A DNA stretch of 62,848 bases from Myxococcales bacterium (GTDB lineage: Bacteria > Myxococcota_A > Polyangia > GCA-2747355), in NCBI GenBank assembly GCA_020431405.1, contig JAGQIK010000052.1:1-62848 (forward strand), in the 5' to 3' direction. Shown in pieces: positions 18,045-26,967 of the stretch (position 1 is its first letter; every line of letters starts with the position of its first letter). The notes beneath the pieces were generated by a model. That model did not search any database and had not been told where the DNA came from. It was given only the letters and a program-made list of their open reading frames with translations. The position numbers and the translations under genes are program-made.

Positions 18045-18968
18045 CTAGGCGCGGGCCTCGTCGAGCAGCGCGCGCGTGGCGCTGGCGAGCTGGTCGAGCA
18101 GCGCGCGCGTGCGCGCCGGGTAGCGCCGCCCTGGATAGACGGCGTAGATCGGCACGGTGCGTCCGCGCCAGCGCGGCATCACGCGCACCAGCGCGCCGCG
18201 CGCGAGGTGCTCGCGCACGAACAGCGACGGCATCAACGCGACGCCGGCGCCGCCAGCGACCAGCGAGAGCTGGGCCTCGGAGTTGGTTGCGCTGGCGCGA
18301 TAGCGCGGCGCCAGCGGGTGTTGGCGATCGTCATCGAGGTGATAGAGCGTGGTGCGGGCCGTGACGAGCTCGCCGTGTGCGACCCAGGCGCAGCGCGCCA
18401 GCGACTCGAGCGTGTCGTCGAGGGTGGCGGCCAGCTCGGGCGCGGCGACGACGATCAGCGGGTCTTCGCCGAGCAGCCGCGCCACGGCGTCCGTCTCGTG
18501 CGGCGTGCCCATGCGCACGGCGACGTCGATGTTGTCGCCGACGAGATCGCGCACGCGGTCGTCGACGACGAGGTCCACCGAGAGCTTTGGGTGCGCGCGC
18601 AGCAGCGTGCTCAGCACCGGCGCGAGCAGCGTCTGCGAGAGGCCGATCGGGCACGTCACGCGCAGCCGCCCGGTGGGCTCGCTCTGGCGCTGCTCGAAGG
18701 CGTCGCAGGCCTCGCTCCACGCCGCCAGCGCGGCGCTCATGCGCTCGTAGAGCAGCTCGCCCTCTTCGCTCAGTCGCAGCTTGCGCGTCGTGCGCTCGAT
18801 GAGACGCACGCCGAGCTTCTGTTCGAGCGTGTTGATGTGGTCGCTGACGGTGCTGCGTCCGAGCTGCATCGCGGCGGCGGCCGCCGAAAACGAGCCGTGG
18901 CGCACGATGGCGACAAAGAGCGCAGCTTTGCTCAGCAGGTCGGTGTGGGCTGGGATTGTCCGGTCCAA
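18045..18968 (-). CDS. LysR-family transcriptional regulator
   Basis: The 307-residue protein has an N-terminal winged HTH (residues 14-72: FVAIVRHGSFSAAAAAMQLGRSTVSDHINTLE in pieces, then LGVRLIERTTRKLRLSEEG). A LysR substrate-binding domain follows from about residue 95 (GRLRVTCPIGLS..., IDVAVRMGTP, GAGVALMPSLFV, IYAVYPGRRYPARTRALLD). The start is an apparent TTG at 18968 preceded by AGGTAAG; no ATG is available before the HTH. It is transcribed divergently from the metallo-beta-lactamase lipoprotein gene, with 62 bases between the starts. By the usual LysR arrangement that gene is its likely target. Confidence 0.93.
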   Translation of the reverse strand: MDRTIPAHTDLLSKAALFVAIVRHGSFSAAAAAMQLGRSTVSDHINTLEQKLGVRLIERTTRKLRLSEEGELLYERMSAALAAWSEACDAFEQRQSEPTGRLRVTCPIGLSQTLLAPVLSTLLRAHPKLSVDLVVDDRVRDLVGDNIDVAVRMGTPHETDAVARLLGEDPLIVVAAPELAATLDDTLESLARCAWVAHGELVTARTTLYHLDDDRQHPLAPRYRASATNSEAQLSLVAGGAGVALMPSLFVREHLARGALVRVMPRWRGRTVPIYAVYPGRRYPARTRALLDQLASATRALLDEARA

Positions 18969-19030
18969 TCGAACTTACCTGTCAGATTGTAGCCATAGTG
19001 CCACGATTTCGGACTTGCTATCTCTTCGGT

Positions 19031-19930
19031 ATGAAAACAACAGCCACGGCAATCCTCATCGCGACGCTCGGCCTCGGCGGCTGCGCGAGCACTTCGTCCA
19101 CCCACAACACGCCCAACGTCTCGTCCGCCGCGCTCGGCATCGAGGTCGTCACCTCGGCGGAGGCCGCTGGCGCGGTCAACTCGGTGCTGCTCGTCGGCGC
19201 GCGCGAGCTGGTCATCGTCGACGCACAGTTCACCAAGAGCGGCGCCAACGCGGTCGTCGAGGCGGCAGCCAAGACGGGCAAGCGCGTCAGCCGCATCTTC
19301 ATCACCCACGCACACCCCGACCACTACCTCGGCAGCGCGATCCTGGCGCGGCGCTTTCCGAGCGCGAAGATCATCGCCAGCGCCGACGTGGTCGCCGAGA
19401 TGAAACGCAGCGCGATGGCGGTGGCCGCCTCGCGCCAGAAGATGCTCGGCCCCGAGTTTCCCGGCATGCCGATCATTCCCGAAGTGTACGCGCGCGACAC
19501 GCTCGTCATCGACGGCGCCGAGGTGCGGCTGATGGCGGGGCTCGCCGGCGACACGCACCCGATCACGGCGCTGTTCGTGCCGAGCAGCGGCACGCTCGTT
19601 GCCTCGGACATCGGCTACGCCGACGTGCACCTGTGGACGGCCACCAGCGACGACGCCTCGCGCAGCGCCTGGGCCAAGCAGACCGAGGCGCTCGGCAAGC
19701 TGCCCGGGCTGAAGCGCGTCATCCCCGGCCACCAGCTGAGCGGCTCGGCGCAGACGCCGGCGCTGCTGCGCTACACGCGCGCCTACCTCGACACGTTCGC
19801 GGCGGCGCGCAAGCAAGCGAGCGCGCCGAAGGAGCTGGTGGCCGCGATGAAGAAGGCCTACCCCGGCGCCCACGTCGACTTGTTCCTGCAGCTGGGCGCC
19901 AAGGCAGCCTTCGCTGCCAACAAGAAGTAG
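19031..19930 (+). CDS. Metallo-beta-lactamase-fold lipoprotein hydrolase
   Basis: The 299-residue protein has a lipobox LGGC (Cys18) after an N-terminal hydrophobic stretch, so it is probably membrane anchored in the periplasm. The MBL zinc motif is intact: HxHxDH at 93-98 (HAHPDH), then GDTHPITALFV, an Asp in ASDIGYADV and a final His in VIPGHQLSG. ATG 19031 is chosen because it starts the signal peptide. The general arrangement resembles periplasmic MBL proteins that hydrolyse lactones or thioesters, but the substrate is unknown. It lies divergent from a LysR gene and 35 bases upstream of the DUF3365 lipoprotein, likely as an operon. Confidence 0.88.
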   Translation: MKTTATAILIATLGLGGCASTSSTHNTPNVSSAALGIEVVTSAEAAGAVNSVLLVGARELVIVDAQFTKSGANAVVEAAAKTGKRVSRIFITHAHPDHYLGSAILARRFPSAKIIASADVVAEMKRSAMAVAASRQKMLGPEFPGMPIIPEVYARDTLVIDGAEVRLMAGLAGDTHPITALFVPSSGTLVASDIGYADVHLWTATSDDASRSAWAKQTEALGKLPGLKRVIPGHQLSGSAQTPALLRYTRAYLDTFAAARKQASAPKELVAAMKKAYPGAHVDLFLQLGAKAAFAANKK

Positions 19931-19965
19931 GATCGGGTAAACATCGGCCAGGAAAGGAGCACGCG

Positions 19966-20592
19966 ATGCTTCGAGCACTGGCCATCCTGGCGCTGAGCGC
20001 GACGCTGCCGCTCGGCTGCAAACACGACACGCCCCCCCCAACATCGGGCGCCAACAAGTCGTCCACCGCCACCACCAAACCGGCGGCCGCAGCGGCTGCC
20101 CCGGCCGTCGCCGCCGCGGAGCGCGCCTTCGGTGTGCTCAAGAAGGCGCTCGGCAAGCGGCTCAAGGAGGCGCTCGCCCAGGGTGGGCCGGCGGCGGCGG
20201 TGCGCGTCTGTCGCGACGTCGCGCAGAAGGTCACCGCGCAGGTCGCGGCCGCGCAGGGCATCGCCATCGGTCGCACCAGCCACAAGCTGCGCAACGCCGC
20301 GAACAAGCCGCGTGCCTGGGCGGCGCCCTACGTCGCGCGCGCCGCGGCGGGCGACAAGACCGTGCGCGCCGGCGCGGTGGTGCAGCTCGGCGGCGGGCGC
20401 GTGGGCGTGCTGCGCCCCATCGGCACCGTCGGGGTGTGTCTCAAGTGTCACGGCGATGCGAAGACGATCGCACCTGCGCTGCAAAAGGAGATCAGCGCCG
20501 CCTACCCGCAGGACCACGCCGTCGGCTTCGCGGCCGGCGACCTGCGCGGCTTCTTCTGGGCCGAGGTGCCGCCGTCGGCCTACAAGAAGTAG
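19966..20592 (+). CDS. DUF3365-type haem-binding lipoprotein
   Basis: The 208-residue protein has a lipobox PLGC (Cys18), an Ala/Pro/Thr-rich linker to about residue 50, then a DUF3365 (Tll0287-like) domain. Within it AVRVCRDVA, RTSHKLRNAANKPRAW and PIGTVGVCLKCHG are recognisable; Cys158-Leu-Lys-Cys161-His162 is a c-type haem attachment site. Such domains are extracytoplasmic redox or sensor modules. GGAAAGGAG ends seven bases before ATG 19966. The gene follows the MBL lipoprotein gene closely. Its 3' end overlaps the converging barrel gene by 13 bases. Confidence 0.87.
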   Translation: MLRALAILALSATLPLGCKHDTPPPTSGANKSSTATTKPAAAAAAPAVAAAERAFGVLKKALGKRLKEALAQGGPAAAVRVCRDVAQKVTAQVAAAQGIAIGRTSHKLRNAANKPRAWAAPYVARAAAGDKTVRAGAVVQLGGGRVGVLRPIGTVGVCLKCHGDAKTIAPALQKEISAAYPQDHAVGFAAGDLRGFFWAEVPPSAYKK

Positions 20593-21761
20593 GCGAGGCG
20601 CAGCATGGCGTGGTCGTCGCGCAGCAGGCCCCCTTCGAGGCCGTCGCGCTTGCCGACGTAGGCGTTGACCTGGACGATGACGCGGAAGTGGTTGCCGAAG
20701 CGGCGCGAGGCTTGGCCGCGGATGTACGTGCGCAGATCGCGCACGTCGGTGACGGCGCCGACGATAAAGCGTGTGCCGCCGCTGTCGGGCAGCGTCAGGC
20801 GCGTGCCGAGGAAGGCGTCGTTCTTGAAGAACGTCAGCGGTGCGTCGGCAGGGCGGCTGTCGTAGTAGTACTCGCCGAGCAGCGCCAAGTTGACGCCCGA
20901 GCCGGCGATGTCGAAGAAGTTGTACTCGATGCCGCCGCCGGCGCCGCCGTAGAAGCGCAGGTCGCGCGACCACAGCCGCCCGAAGCCTTCGGCCTTGAGC
21001 ACCACCGGGCCGATGGTCCACGACACGTCGAGCGAGGCCTGGTGCGTCAGATCGTAGGCTGGCACCACGCGCTCGTCGGTGATCTGCGCGATGAGGCGCG
21101 GCTGGCGCGAGACGCCCGAAAACAGCCCCAGGCCGATGTCGAAGCCGCCGGCGTTGACGGCCACGCGCGCGGCGAAGCTCGGCTGCCAGCGCCCGAGGCG
21201 CGTCTCGTAGAGCGCCGAGTCGGTGTCGACCAGCGCGGCGAAGCGAAGGCGCCCCTTCTCGCCGGGAAACGTCGGCTGGCGAAAGACCGGCAGCGCCATG
21301 ATCTCGAACGACCACGCGCCCGGCTGCCAGGCGATACGCGCGTAAGGCTGGCCGAGCTTCTGGTTGCCGCTGGCGTCTTCGACGAAGTCGATCTGGTTGA
21401 TGATGTCGACCACGCCCACGCCGCTGAGCACGCGCCAGCTGAAGATGCCGGCGCCGGCGCCGAAGACCCAGTCGCCCACGCTGGCGACGTAGTCGGCGCG
21501 GCGGATGTCCCAGTGCGAGCGTTGCTGGTCGATGGGATCGAGGCGCAGGAACGGGCGCAGCGTGAGCAGGTGCCGCTCGCTCTTGGACTGCAGGTAGAAC
21601 TCGGGCTCGGCGACCAGCGAGACGCTCGAGCCCTGCTCCTGCGCGGCGTACTTGGCCTTGCGGAAGAAGGCGCGCCCGTCGGCCGCCATCGAGCCGCGGT
21701 AGTCGACCTTGGCGCCGCAGCCGGCGCACAGCACAAACGTTATGGCGAAGAGCGAGCGCAC
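20580..21761 (-). CDS. Predicted outer membrane beta-barrel, last gene of envelope operon
   Basis: The 393-residue protein has a short hydrophobic N-terminus ending LCAGCGAK, a possible lipobox. Long runs of amphipathic strands follow (FEIMALPVF, DLRFYGGAGGGIEYNFF, LALLGEYYYDSRP, FRVIVQVNAYVG) and the C-terminus is aromatic/hydrophobic (LRLAYFL), as in outer membrane barrels. I do not recognise the exact family; DUF1302-like or alginate-export-like barrels are possible. It follows the LolA-like gene by 15 bases. Linked MMPL plus LolA-fold plus barrel sets elsewhere suggest lipid movement between the membranes (inference). Confidence 0.78.
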   Translation of the reverse strand: MRSLFAITFVLCAGCGAKVDYRGSMAADGRAFFRKAKYAAQEQGSSVSLVAEPEFYLQSKSERHLLTLRPFLRLDPIDQQRSHWDIRRADYVASVGDWVFGAGAGIFSWRVLSGVGVVDIINQIDFVEDASGNQKLGQPYARIAWQPGAWSFEIMALPVFRQPTFPGEKGRLRFAALVDTDSALYETRLGRWQPSFAARVAVNAGGFDIGLGLFSGVSRQPRLIAQITDERVVPAYDLTHQASLDVSWTIGPVVLKAEGFGRLWSRDLRFYGGAGGGIEYNFFDIAGSGVNLALLGEYYYDSRPADAPLTFFKNDAFLGTRLTLPDSGGTRFIVGAVTDVRDLRTYIRGQASRRFGNHFRVIVQVNAYVGKRDGLEGGLLRDDHAMLRLAYFL

Positions 21762-21776
21762 GTGTGTTTCAGCGCG

Positions 21777-22568
21777 CTAGCGCAGCCGGCGCAGGCGCGA
21801 CTTGGAGAACTGGCTGACGGTCAGCCCTTGGTTGAAGCGGAAGTTGGAAAACTCGAGCACGGTGCTCTTGCCCGACTCGTGGTTGACCATCGTCCAGCGC
21901 AGGGCGCGCTCGTGCTTGCCATCGGGGCGGCTGAAGCGGCTGTAGCTGAGCGTCTTGACGCGCGCGTTCTTGCGGTCGAAGAACGTGATCTGCTCGATGC
22001 GATAGCCCTTTTTGCTGACCAGCAGCACGCGGCGGCTGTAGCCCGAGCCCGAGCGCTTGGGGCGCGCTTCGATGACGTAGTGACCGCCGCGATCGGCGAG
22101 GCGCTTCCAGTGGTAGTCGGCGGCGTCGTAGCCGGAGAGGTCCTCGTAAGAAAACTCGCTGCCGACGAAGCGGCCGGTGCGGTTGGACGACGAGATGCGG
22201 CGCACGCGACGCAGCGCCGGCAGGTAGAGCCACTGGTCATCGTCGCCGCCGCGCTTGTCGTGCGTCAGCAGCGCCGTGCCTTTCACGTCGGCGGGGCTGT
22301 CGAAGATGATCAGCGCGTAGCTCTGGCCGCCCTTGTCCTCGAGCGTGCGAAAGCGGATCGCGCGCGTGGCGACGTTGCCGTGGGCGTTCTTGAGGATCAT
22401 CTTGAGGCTCGCCTGCTGGTCGCCGTAGCCAGACAGCTGCGCGGCGGCCTTGCGCGCGATGTCGGCGCCCGACGGCGACGCGGCGCGCGAGACGCGCTCG
22501 GCGGCGATGGCGAGCGTCAACGTCGCGGCGAGGATGCTGTAGAGGACGAGCTTGCTGCGGATCTTCAT
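21777..22568 (-). CDS. LolA-like outer membrane lipoprotein-sorting protein
   Basis: The 263-residue protein has a signal peptide (LVLYSILAATLTLAIA, cleavage near residue 30). It matches the LolA-like family found beside MMPL transporters: GYGDQQASLKMIL, ATRAIRFRTLEDKGG, ALIIFDSPADVKGTALLTHD, the signature DDDQWLYLPALRRVRRISSSNR, GSEFSYEDLSGYD and YRIEQITFFD. The fold is a half-barrel that carries a lipid or lipoprotein across the periplasm. Its start overlaps the end of the MMPL gene by four bases, so the two products are made together and probably cooperate. Confidence 0.9.
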   Translation of the reverse strand: MKIRSKLVLYSILAATLTLAIAAERVSRAASPSGADIARKAAAQLSGYGDQQASLKMILKNAHGNVATRAIRFRTLEDKGGQSYALIIFDSPADVKGTALLTHDKRGGDDDQWLYLPALRRVRRISSSNRTGRFVGSEFSYEDLSGYDAADYHWKRLADRGGHYVIEARPKRSGSGYSRRVLLVSKKGYRIEQITFFDRKNARVKTLSYSRFSRPDGKHERALRWTMVNHESGKSTVLEFSNFRFNQGLTVSQFSKSRLRRLR

Positions 22569-24949
22569 GCTTCACCTACCTGTGTCTTATGGGTCGGAGC
22601 TCGGGTTTCGAGGGCGTGCGACGGAGCGCGCGCGGGGCGCTTGCGGTCGAAGGTCGCCAGCAGCGCGGGGAGCAGCAGCAGATCGGCGGCCAGCGCGGCG
22701 CCGAGGATCAGGATCGTGAGCAGCCCCAGGTGGCTGGTCATCTGAAACGACGAGAGCAGCAGCACCGCGAAGCCGATGCTCAGCACGATGGTCGTCGAGC
22801 AGAGCGCGGCGCTGATCTCGCTGAAGGTCTGGCGCGCGGCCTCGGTTGGCTCGAGCCCTTCGGCGCGCTTGCGCTGGTAGCGCGCGAGAAAGTGGATCGT
22901 GTCGTCGACGATGATGCCGAGCCCGACGGCGCCCGAGATCGAGGCCACGATGTTGACCTCGCCGAAGAGCAGCTGCCAGACGCCGTAGGCCAGTGCGAAG
23001 GGGATCAGGTTGGGCAGCACCGACAGCGCGCCGAGGCGCACGCTGCGCAGCGCCAGCGCCAGCAGCGCCGAGATCAGCAGCAGCGACAGGATGTTGCCGC
23101 GCATCATGGCGCGCGTGTTGCGGTCCGAGAGCGACGAGAAGATAACCACCGGGCTGATCGGCTGCGTCCACAGCGGCGCGTCGGCGTTGCGCCGCAGCCA
23201 GGCCTTGCTGCGCGCGGTGAAGGCGCGCAGGTCGCGGCTCGAGAGGTTGGTCAGCGTGACCGTCACGCGGCTGCGCGACTTGTCGAGGTCGACGCGGTCG
23301 GTGAGGTCGAGCCCCTGCGGCAGCGACATCTCGTAGAGCAGCAGGAGCTGGCTCGCCACGGCGCGCTTTGCCGGCAGCTTGTACTCGCTGCGGTCGTCGT
23401 CGTAGCTGTTCATGCGCAGGCGCTTGAGCACGTCGGTGATGCTGTAGACGTGCGAGACCTCGTGCTGCGCGCGCAGCCACCTGACGAAGGCGTCGACCTG
23501 CGCGAGATAGCGCGGCTTGGTAATGCCGTTCTTGGCGCCGCTGCCGAGCTGGTATTCGACCGTGTAGAGGCCTGCCAGGTGCTTGACCATGAAGTCGGTG
23601 TCGCGGCGAAAGCTCAGCGAGCTGGCGAAGTAGCCGACGAAGTGGTCGTTGGAGCGCAGGCGCGCGGCGAGGGCGGTAAAGAGCAGCGCCGCGACGAGCC
23701 CGGCGGCGAGGATCGGGCGGCGCTGGCGCAGCACCCAGGCGGCGACGGCGGGCGCGATGCGCCGCTTCTCCGGGGCGTCGCTCTCGCGCGTACGCGGCGC
23801 GCGCAGGCGCACCAGCGACAGCAGCACCGGCAGCAGCGTGACCGAAAAGACAAAGGCAGCGACCACGCCGAGGGCCGTCATGTTGGCGAGGTGCCAAAAC
23901 GGCGGCGCCTCGGCGAAGTTGAGGCACAGAAAGCCGATCGCCGTGGTGAGGCTCGTCAGCAGCATCGCTTTGAAGTTTTCGCGCTGGCTGTCGATGATCG
24001 CCTGGCGTTGCTCGACGCCGCGGCCGAGCGCACGCAGCACGGAGACGACCAGATGGACGCCGTCGGCGATGGCGAGCGTGAGCACGATCGTCGGCGAGGC
24101 GGCCGAGGGCGGGGTGAGTGGATAGCCGAGCCAGCCGGCGAGGCCCATGGTCATCGCGGCGGAGCAGCCGAAGACGGCGGCGATGCTGAGCGTCGGCCAC
24201 GCGCCGCGCAGCAGCAGCGTCAGCACGATCAGCATCGCGATGGCCATCAGCGGGATCGTCAGCGACATGTCGGCGAGCGAGGCCTGCATGAAGGCGTCGT
24301 TCATCATCGCCATGCCCGAGGGCCGCACTTCGACGGTGGGAAACTGGGCGGCGATGTCTTTGGCCAGCGCACGCGCGGCGGCGGCGGCGCGGCTGACCTC
24401 GGTGGGATCTTTGCGCCTGAGCTGCAGCGTGACGTTGACGCCGGCGGCCTTGCGATCGCGCGCGACGAGGCTGCCATCGAGCAGCGGCTCGGCGCCGACG
24501 ATGCGCCGCAGCTCGCGCAGGTCGTAGGCGCTCAGCGCGCTCGGGCGACCGGGCACCAGCGCGCCGACCTTGAGCTCGTCGCCGACGGCGCGCGAGTGCT
24601 GGAAGTTCGTCAGCGAGTCGACGCGCGCGGCGAAGGGCAGCTTCCAGGCGCGCTCGGTGAGCGACTTGATCGCCGCCAGCACGTCGCTGCGGAAGATGTC
24701 GCCCTCGCGCGGCTTGACGACAAACATCACGTTGTCGGTCTTGGTGAAGACCTTCTCGAGCTTGTCGAAGGCGGCGAGCTTGCGATCGCTCTTCGGAAAG
24801 AAGATGCGGTAGTCGGTGGAGAACTGCACGCGCAGCGCGCCGAGGCCGAGCGCCGCGGTGACGGCGATCGAGACGACCACCGTCAGCGCGCGGTGCGCGA
24901 GCACCCAGCGCGCCAGGCGCTCGCCGATGTTAGGGAGATAGGACTTCAC
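22565..24949 (-). CDS. MMPL/RND-family lipid transporter
   Basis: The 794-residue protein has two copies of an RND repeat. It has an N-terminal membrane helix (LTVVVSIAVTAALGLGALRV), a large periplasmic loop, then helices including MSLTIPLMAIAMLIVLTLLL and TIVLTLAIADGVHLVVSVLRAL. A second loop and a C-terminal helical set (GAVGLGIIVDDTIHFLARYQRKR, ALCSTTIVLSIGFAVLLLSSF) follow. The conserved Asp residues (ADGVH and VDDTIHF) are the expected proton-relay positions. MMPL-family transporters and related HpnN move hydrophobic lipids. The partners are the LolA-like and barrel proteins encoded downstream; upstream lipoproteins may supply or modify the substrate. Confidence 0.92.
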   Translation of the reverse strand: MKSYLPNIGERLARWVLAHRALTVVVSIAVTAALGLGALRVQFSTDYRIFFPKSDRKLAAFDKLEKVFTKTDNVMFVVKPREGDIFRSDVLAAIKSLTERAWKLPFAARVDSLTNFQHSRAVGDELKVGALVPGRPSALSAYDLRELRRIVGAEPLLDGSLVARDRKAAGVNVTLQLRRKDPTEVSRAAAAARALAKDIAAQFPTVEVRPSGMAMMNDAFMQASLADMSLTIPLMAIAMLIVLTLLLRGAWPTLSIAAVFGCSAAMTMGLAGWLGYPLTPPSAASPTIVLTLAIADGVHLVVSVLRALGRGVEQRQAIIDSQRENFKAMLLTSLTTAIGFLCLNFAEAPPFWHLANMTALGVVAAFVFSVTLLPVLLSLVRLRAPRTRESDAPEKRRIAPAVAAWVLRQRRPILAAGLVAALLFTALAARLRSNDHFVGYFASSLSFRRDTDFMVKHLAGLYTVEYQLGSGAKNGITKPRYLAQVDAFVRWLRAQHEVSHVYSITDVLKRLRMNSYDDDRSEYKLPAKRAVASQLLLLYEMSLPQGLDLTDRVDLDKSRSRVTVTLTNLSSRDLRAFTARSKAWLRRNADAPLWTQPISPVVIFSSLSDRNTRAMMRGNILSLLLISALLALALRSVRLGALSVLPNLIPFALAYGVWQLLFGEVNIVASISGAVGLGIIVDDTIHFLARYQRKRAEGLEPTEAARQTFSEISAALCSTTIVLSIGFAVLLLSSFQMTSHLGLLTILILGAALAADLLLLPALLATFDRKRPARAPSHALETRAPTHKTQVGEA

Positions 24950-24961
24950 GGCGATTGCTCC

Positions 24962-25705
24962 TCAGGACTTGGGGCAGACGGTGACGTTGGGGTTCTTCGA
25001 GCAGCTGAAGTCGTCGCAGTCGAAGTAGCCATCGCCGTCGTTGTCGATGCCATCGCTGCAGCGCGCGTCGGTGTCTTCAGCGCCGCAGAAGGTGACGGCG
25101 GGGTTTTTCGAGCAGCCGAAGTCGCGACAGTCGACGTAGCCATCGTTGTCGTTGTCGAGGCCGTCCTTGCAGCTCGCCACGTCGCCCTCGAAGTTTGCGG
25201 GCGTGCCCTGATCGGGCGCCGCCTGGTCGGGGGTGCTCTGGTCGGGTGTGCCTTGGTCGGGCGCGAGCTTCGTGACATCGGGTTTGGGCGGCGCGGCGTC
25301 GGACTGGGGCGACGCGGCGTCAGCGCTGCCGGCGTCTTGCCGTGGACCGAACAGCGGGCTCGGCACCGGCGCGTTGCCCGGGTTGGTGCCCGCCGGCGGC
25401 GGCAGGTTCAACAGGCCGGCGAAGCAGCGATCAGGCCGGCGCGTGAGCTCGGCGAGCGCGTCGCAGGAGCCCGACTGGTCGGTGATGCACTGGGCCATGG
25501 TGCGGCGAAAGCCGTTGCATGGACCGTCGGCGAGCAGCGGCAGCGTCACGCCGCAGGCCTGCACCGCCATCTGGGCCTCGTAGCAGAGGTCATCGGTGGC
25601 GCTGCCGCTGTCGTCGAACAGCTGGCAGCCGACCTGCAGCAGCGCCGACAGCCCGAGCAGCGAGAGCGCGACCAACAGCGTCGCCATAGCGCGCAGAGTG
25701 CTCAT
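24962..25705 (-). CDS. Lipoprotein with two metal-binding (MopE-like) repeats
   Basis: The 247-residue protein has a lipobox VGC (Cys about residue 27). A Cys-containing domain (CYEAQMAVQACG, CNGFRRTMAQC) follows. Then comes a Pro/Asp-rich spacer near 150-170 with repeats of the type DQGTP, DQSTP, DQAAP. Two copies of CxDGxDNDxDGxxDCxDxxCSKNPxVTxC close the protein. These repeats resemble the putative metal-binding MopE motif and calcium-binding DxDxDG loops. The spacer probably lets the binding head reach the surface. Position between a lipase and the MMPL transporter suggests an accessory role in that system (inference). Confidence 0.83.
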   Translation of the reverse strand: MSTLRAMATLLVALSLLGLSALLQVGCQLFDDSGSATDDLCYEAQMAVQACGVTLPLLADGPCNGFRRTMAQCITDQSGSCDALAELTRRPDRCFAGLLNLPPPAGTNPGNAPVPSPLFGPRQDAGSADAASPQSDAAPPKPDVTKLAPDQGTPDQSTPDQAAPDQGTPANFEGDVASCKDGLDNDNDGYVDCRDFGCSKNPAVTFCGAEDTDARCSDGIDNDGDGYFDCDDFSCSKNPNVTVCPKS

Positions 25706-25707
25706 CG

Positions 25708-26964
25708 TCAGAAACCCATCCCGCTGAGCTCGCCAGCGATGTTGGTGTAGAAGCGCGCGACGTCGAAGCCGCTGCGCACGTTGACGTCGGCCAGGTTCTG
25801 CTGGCCGAGCTGTTCCTTGTGGTCGGCGGGGATGCAGCCGCGAAAGCGCCCCCAGCGTGCCGAAGCCACCGGCGCGAGGCCGTCGTTGGGCACGATCTTG
25901 TCGTCGCCGGCGCTGCTCGAGATCACCTCGCCCGTGCCGATCAGATCGAGCGCCAGGTAGTCGTGGCTGCCGGTGAAGTGCTCGCTGAGGCCGTCGCCGC
26001 CGTCGCTGGTCTTGCAAAGCTCGGCGAGGCGCGCGTCGTGCTCGGTGGTGGCCACGCCGAAGGGGCGCGAGTAGCCGGCCCACGACTGGTAGTAGATGCC
26101 GGGCGCGTCGACGATCTCGGCGTTGAAGGCCTTGGCCGTCGAGCTCGAGAGCGCCATCAACGCCTCGCGCAGGTGCACGTCCTCTTGCAGCGTGCGCTCG
26201 GTGAACCAGCCGCCGAGCAGCGTGGCGATGCGGTTGATGCCGTCGAAGCGATCGCCGTCGGGTAGATAGCCCAGCGCGAGGTCGGCGGCCGGCGTACCGC
26301 GGTGCGCCGTCGAGATCATCGTGATCGAGGCGACGCTGCTGCGGATCGCTTCGTGGCTGGTGTCGTCGAGGTCCCAGTGCAGGCCGCCCTCGCTGACGAG
26401 GTAGCGGCAGTCGAGCCCGCCCAGCGAATGGCAGATCAGGTTGACCTTGGCGGCGCCCGTGTCGGCGCGCACCTTCTGCACGTGGCGCCACAGCACCGCG
26501 GCGCGGATGCGCGGCGCGTCGAAGGGCGGCACGGTGGCGAGGCGCACGTCATGGCCGCCGACGTCGCGCATCATCTGCAGGATGCGGCGGCTGTAGGAAA
26601 ACGCCGGCGAGTTGTCGATGCCGTTGACCATCAGCACCGGGTAGCGCGCCGGCGCGTGCACCGGCGCCGGTGTGAAGGCGTCCTCGCAGCCGACGCCGAG
26701 CAGCCGACAGGTGCTGGTCAGCACGTCGCCGTCGCCGGGCACGGCGCCGCTGAGCACCGTGCAGCCGAGGCCGCTGAGCAGGCCGCTGATGGTGTCGACG
26801 TCGCCGGGCGAGAGGCGGTCGCAAGAAAGCGGCGCGAAGGTCTCGCCGATGCAGGTACGCAGCTCGCGGTTGAGCTCCTCGCAGTGGTCGTTCTGCTCGG
26901 GCGGTGCGAAGAGGCCGCAGCCGCTGGTGGCGACGAGCAGAGCGCCGATGATCGCCGTACGCAT
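25708..26964 (-). CDS. Lipase-like alpha/beta-hydrolase lipoprotein (catalytic residues intact)
   Basis: The 418-residue protein has lipobox TSGC (Cys16) and a Cys-rich N-terminal region (about 26-95) shared with its paralogue. The alpha/beta-hydrolase domain starts near residue 107 (RYPVLMVNGIDNSPAF, where an HG pair is usual). The nucleophile elbow is CHSLGG with Ser180, followed by LDCRYLVS and VASITMISTAHRGTP, typical of bacterial triacylglycerol lipases. Late Asp (NDGLAPVASARWG) and His (PADHKEQLG) complete the triad. It probably cleaves ester-linked lipid outside the cytoplasm. The gene is 2 bases upstream of the metal-binding lipoprotein gene and 3 bases after the paralogue. Confidence 0.87.
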   Translation of the reverse strand: MRTAIIGALLVATSGCGLFAPPEQNDHCEELNRELRTCIGETFAPLSCDRLSPGDVDTISGLLSGLGCTVLSGAVPGDGDVLTSTCRLLGVGCEDAFTPAPVHAPARYPVLMVNGIDNSPAFSYSRRILQMMRDVGGHDVRLATVPPFDAPRIRAAVLWRHVQKVRADTGAAKVNLICHSLGGLDCRYLVSEGGLHWDLDDTSHEAIRSSVASITMISTAHRGTPAADLALGYLPDGDRFDGINRIATLLGGWFTERTLQEDVHLREALMALSSSTAKAFNAEIVDAPGIYYQSWAGYSRPFGVATTEHDARLAELCKTSDGGDGLSEHFTGSHDYLALDLIGTGEVISSSAGDDKIVPNDGLAPVASARWGRFRGCIPADHKEQLGQQNLADVNVRSGFDVARFYTNIAGELSGMGF

Positions 26965-26967
26965 GGT

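Noticed and set aside
22589-25750. A 1053-codon plus-strand open frame opposite the MMPL gene
   Set aside because: It is a shadow frame caused by high GC; the minus strand encodes clear MMPL helices and motifs, while the plus frame is low-complexity Arg/Ala/Gly/Gln.
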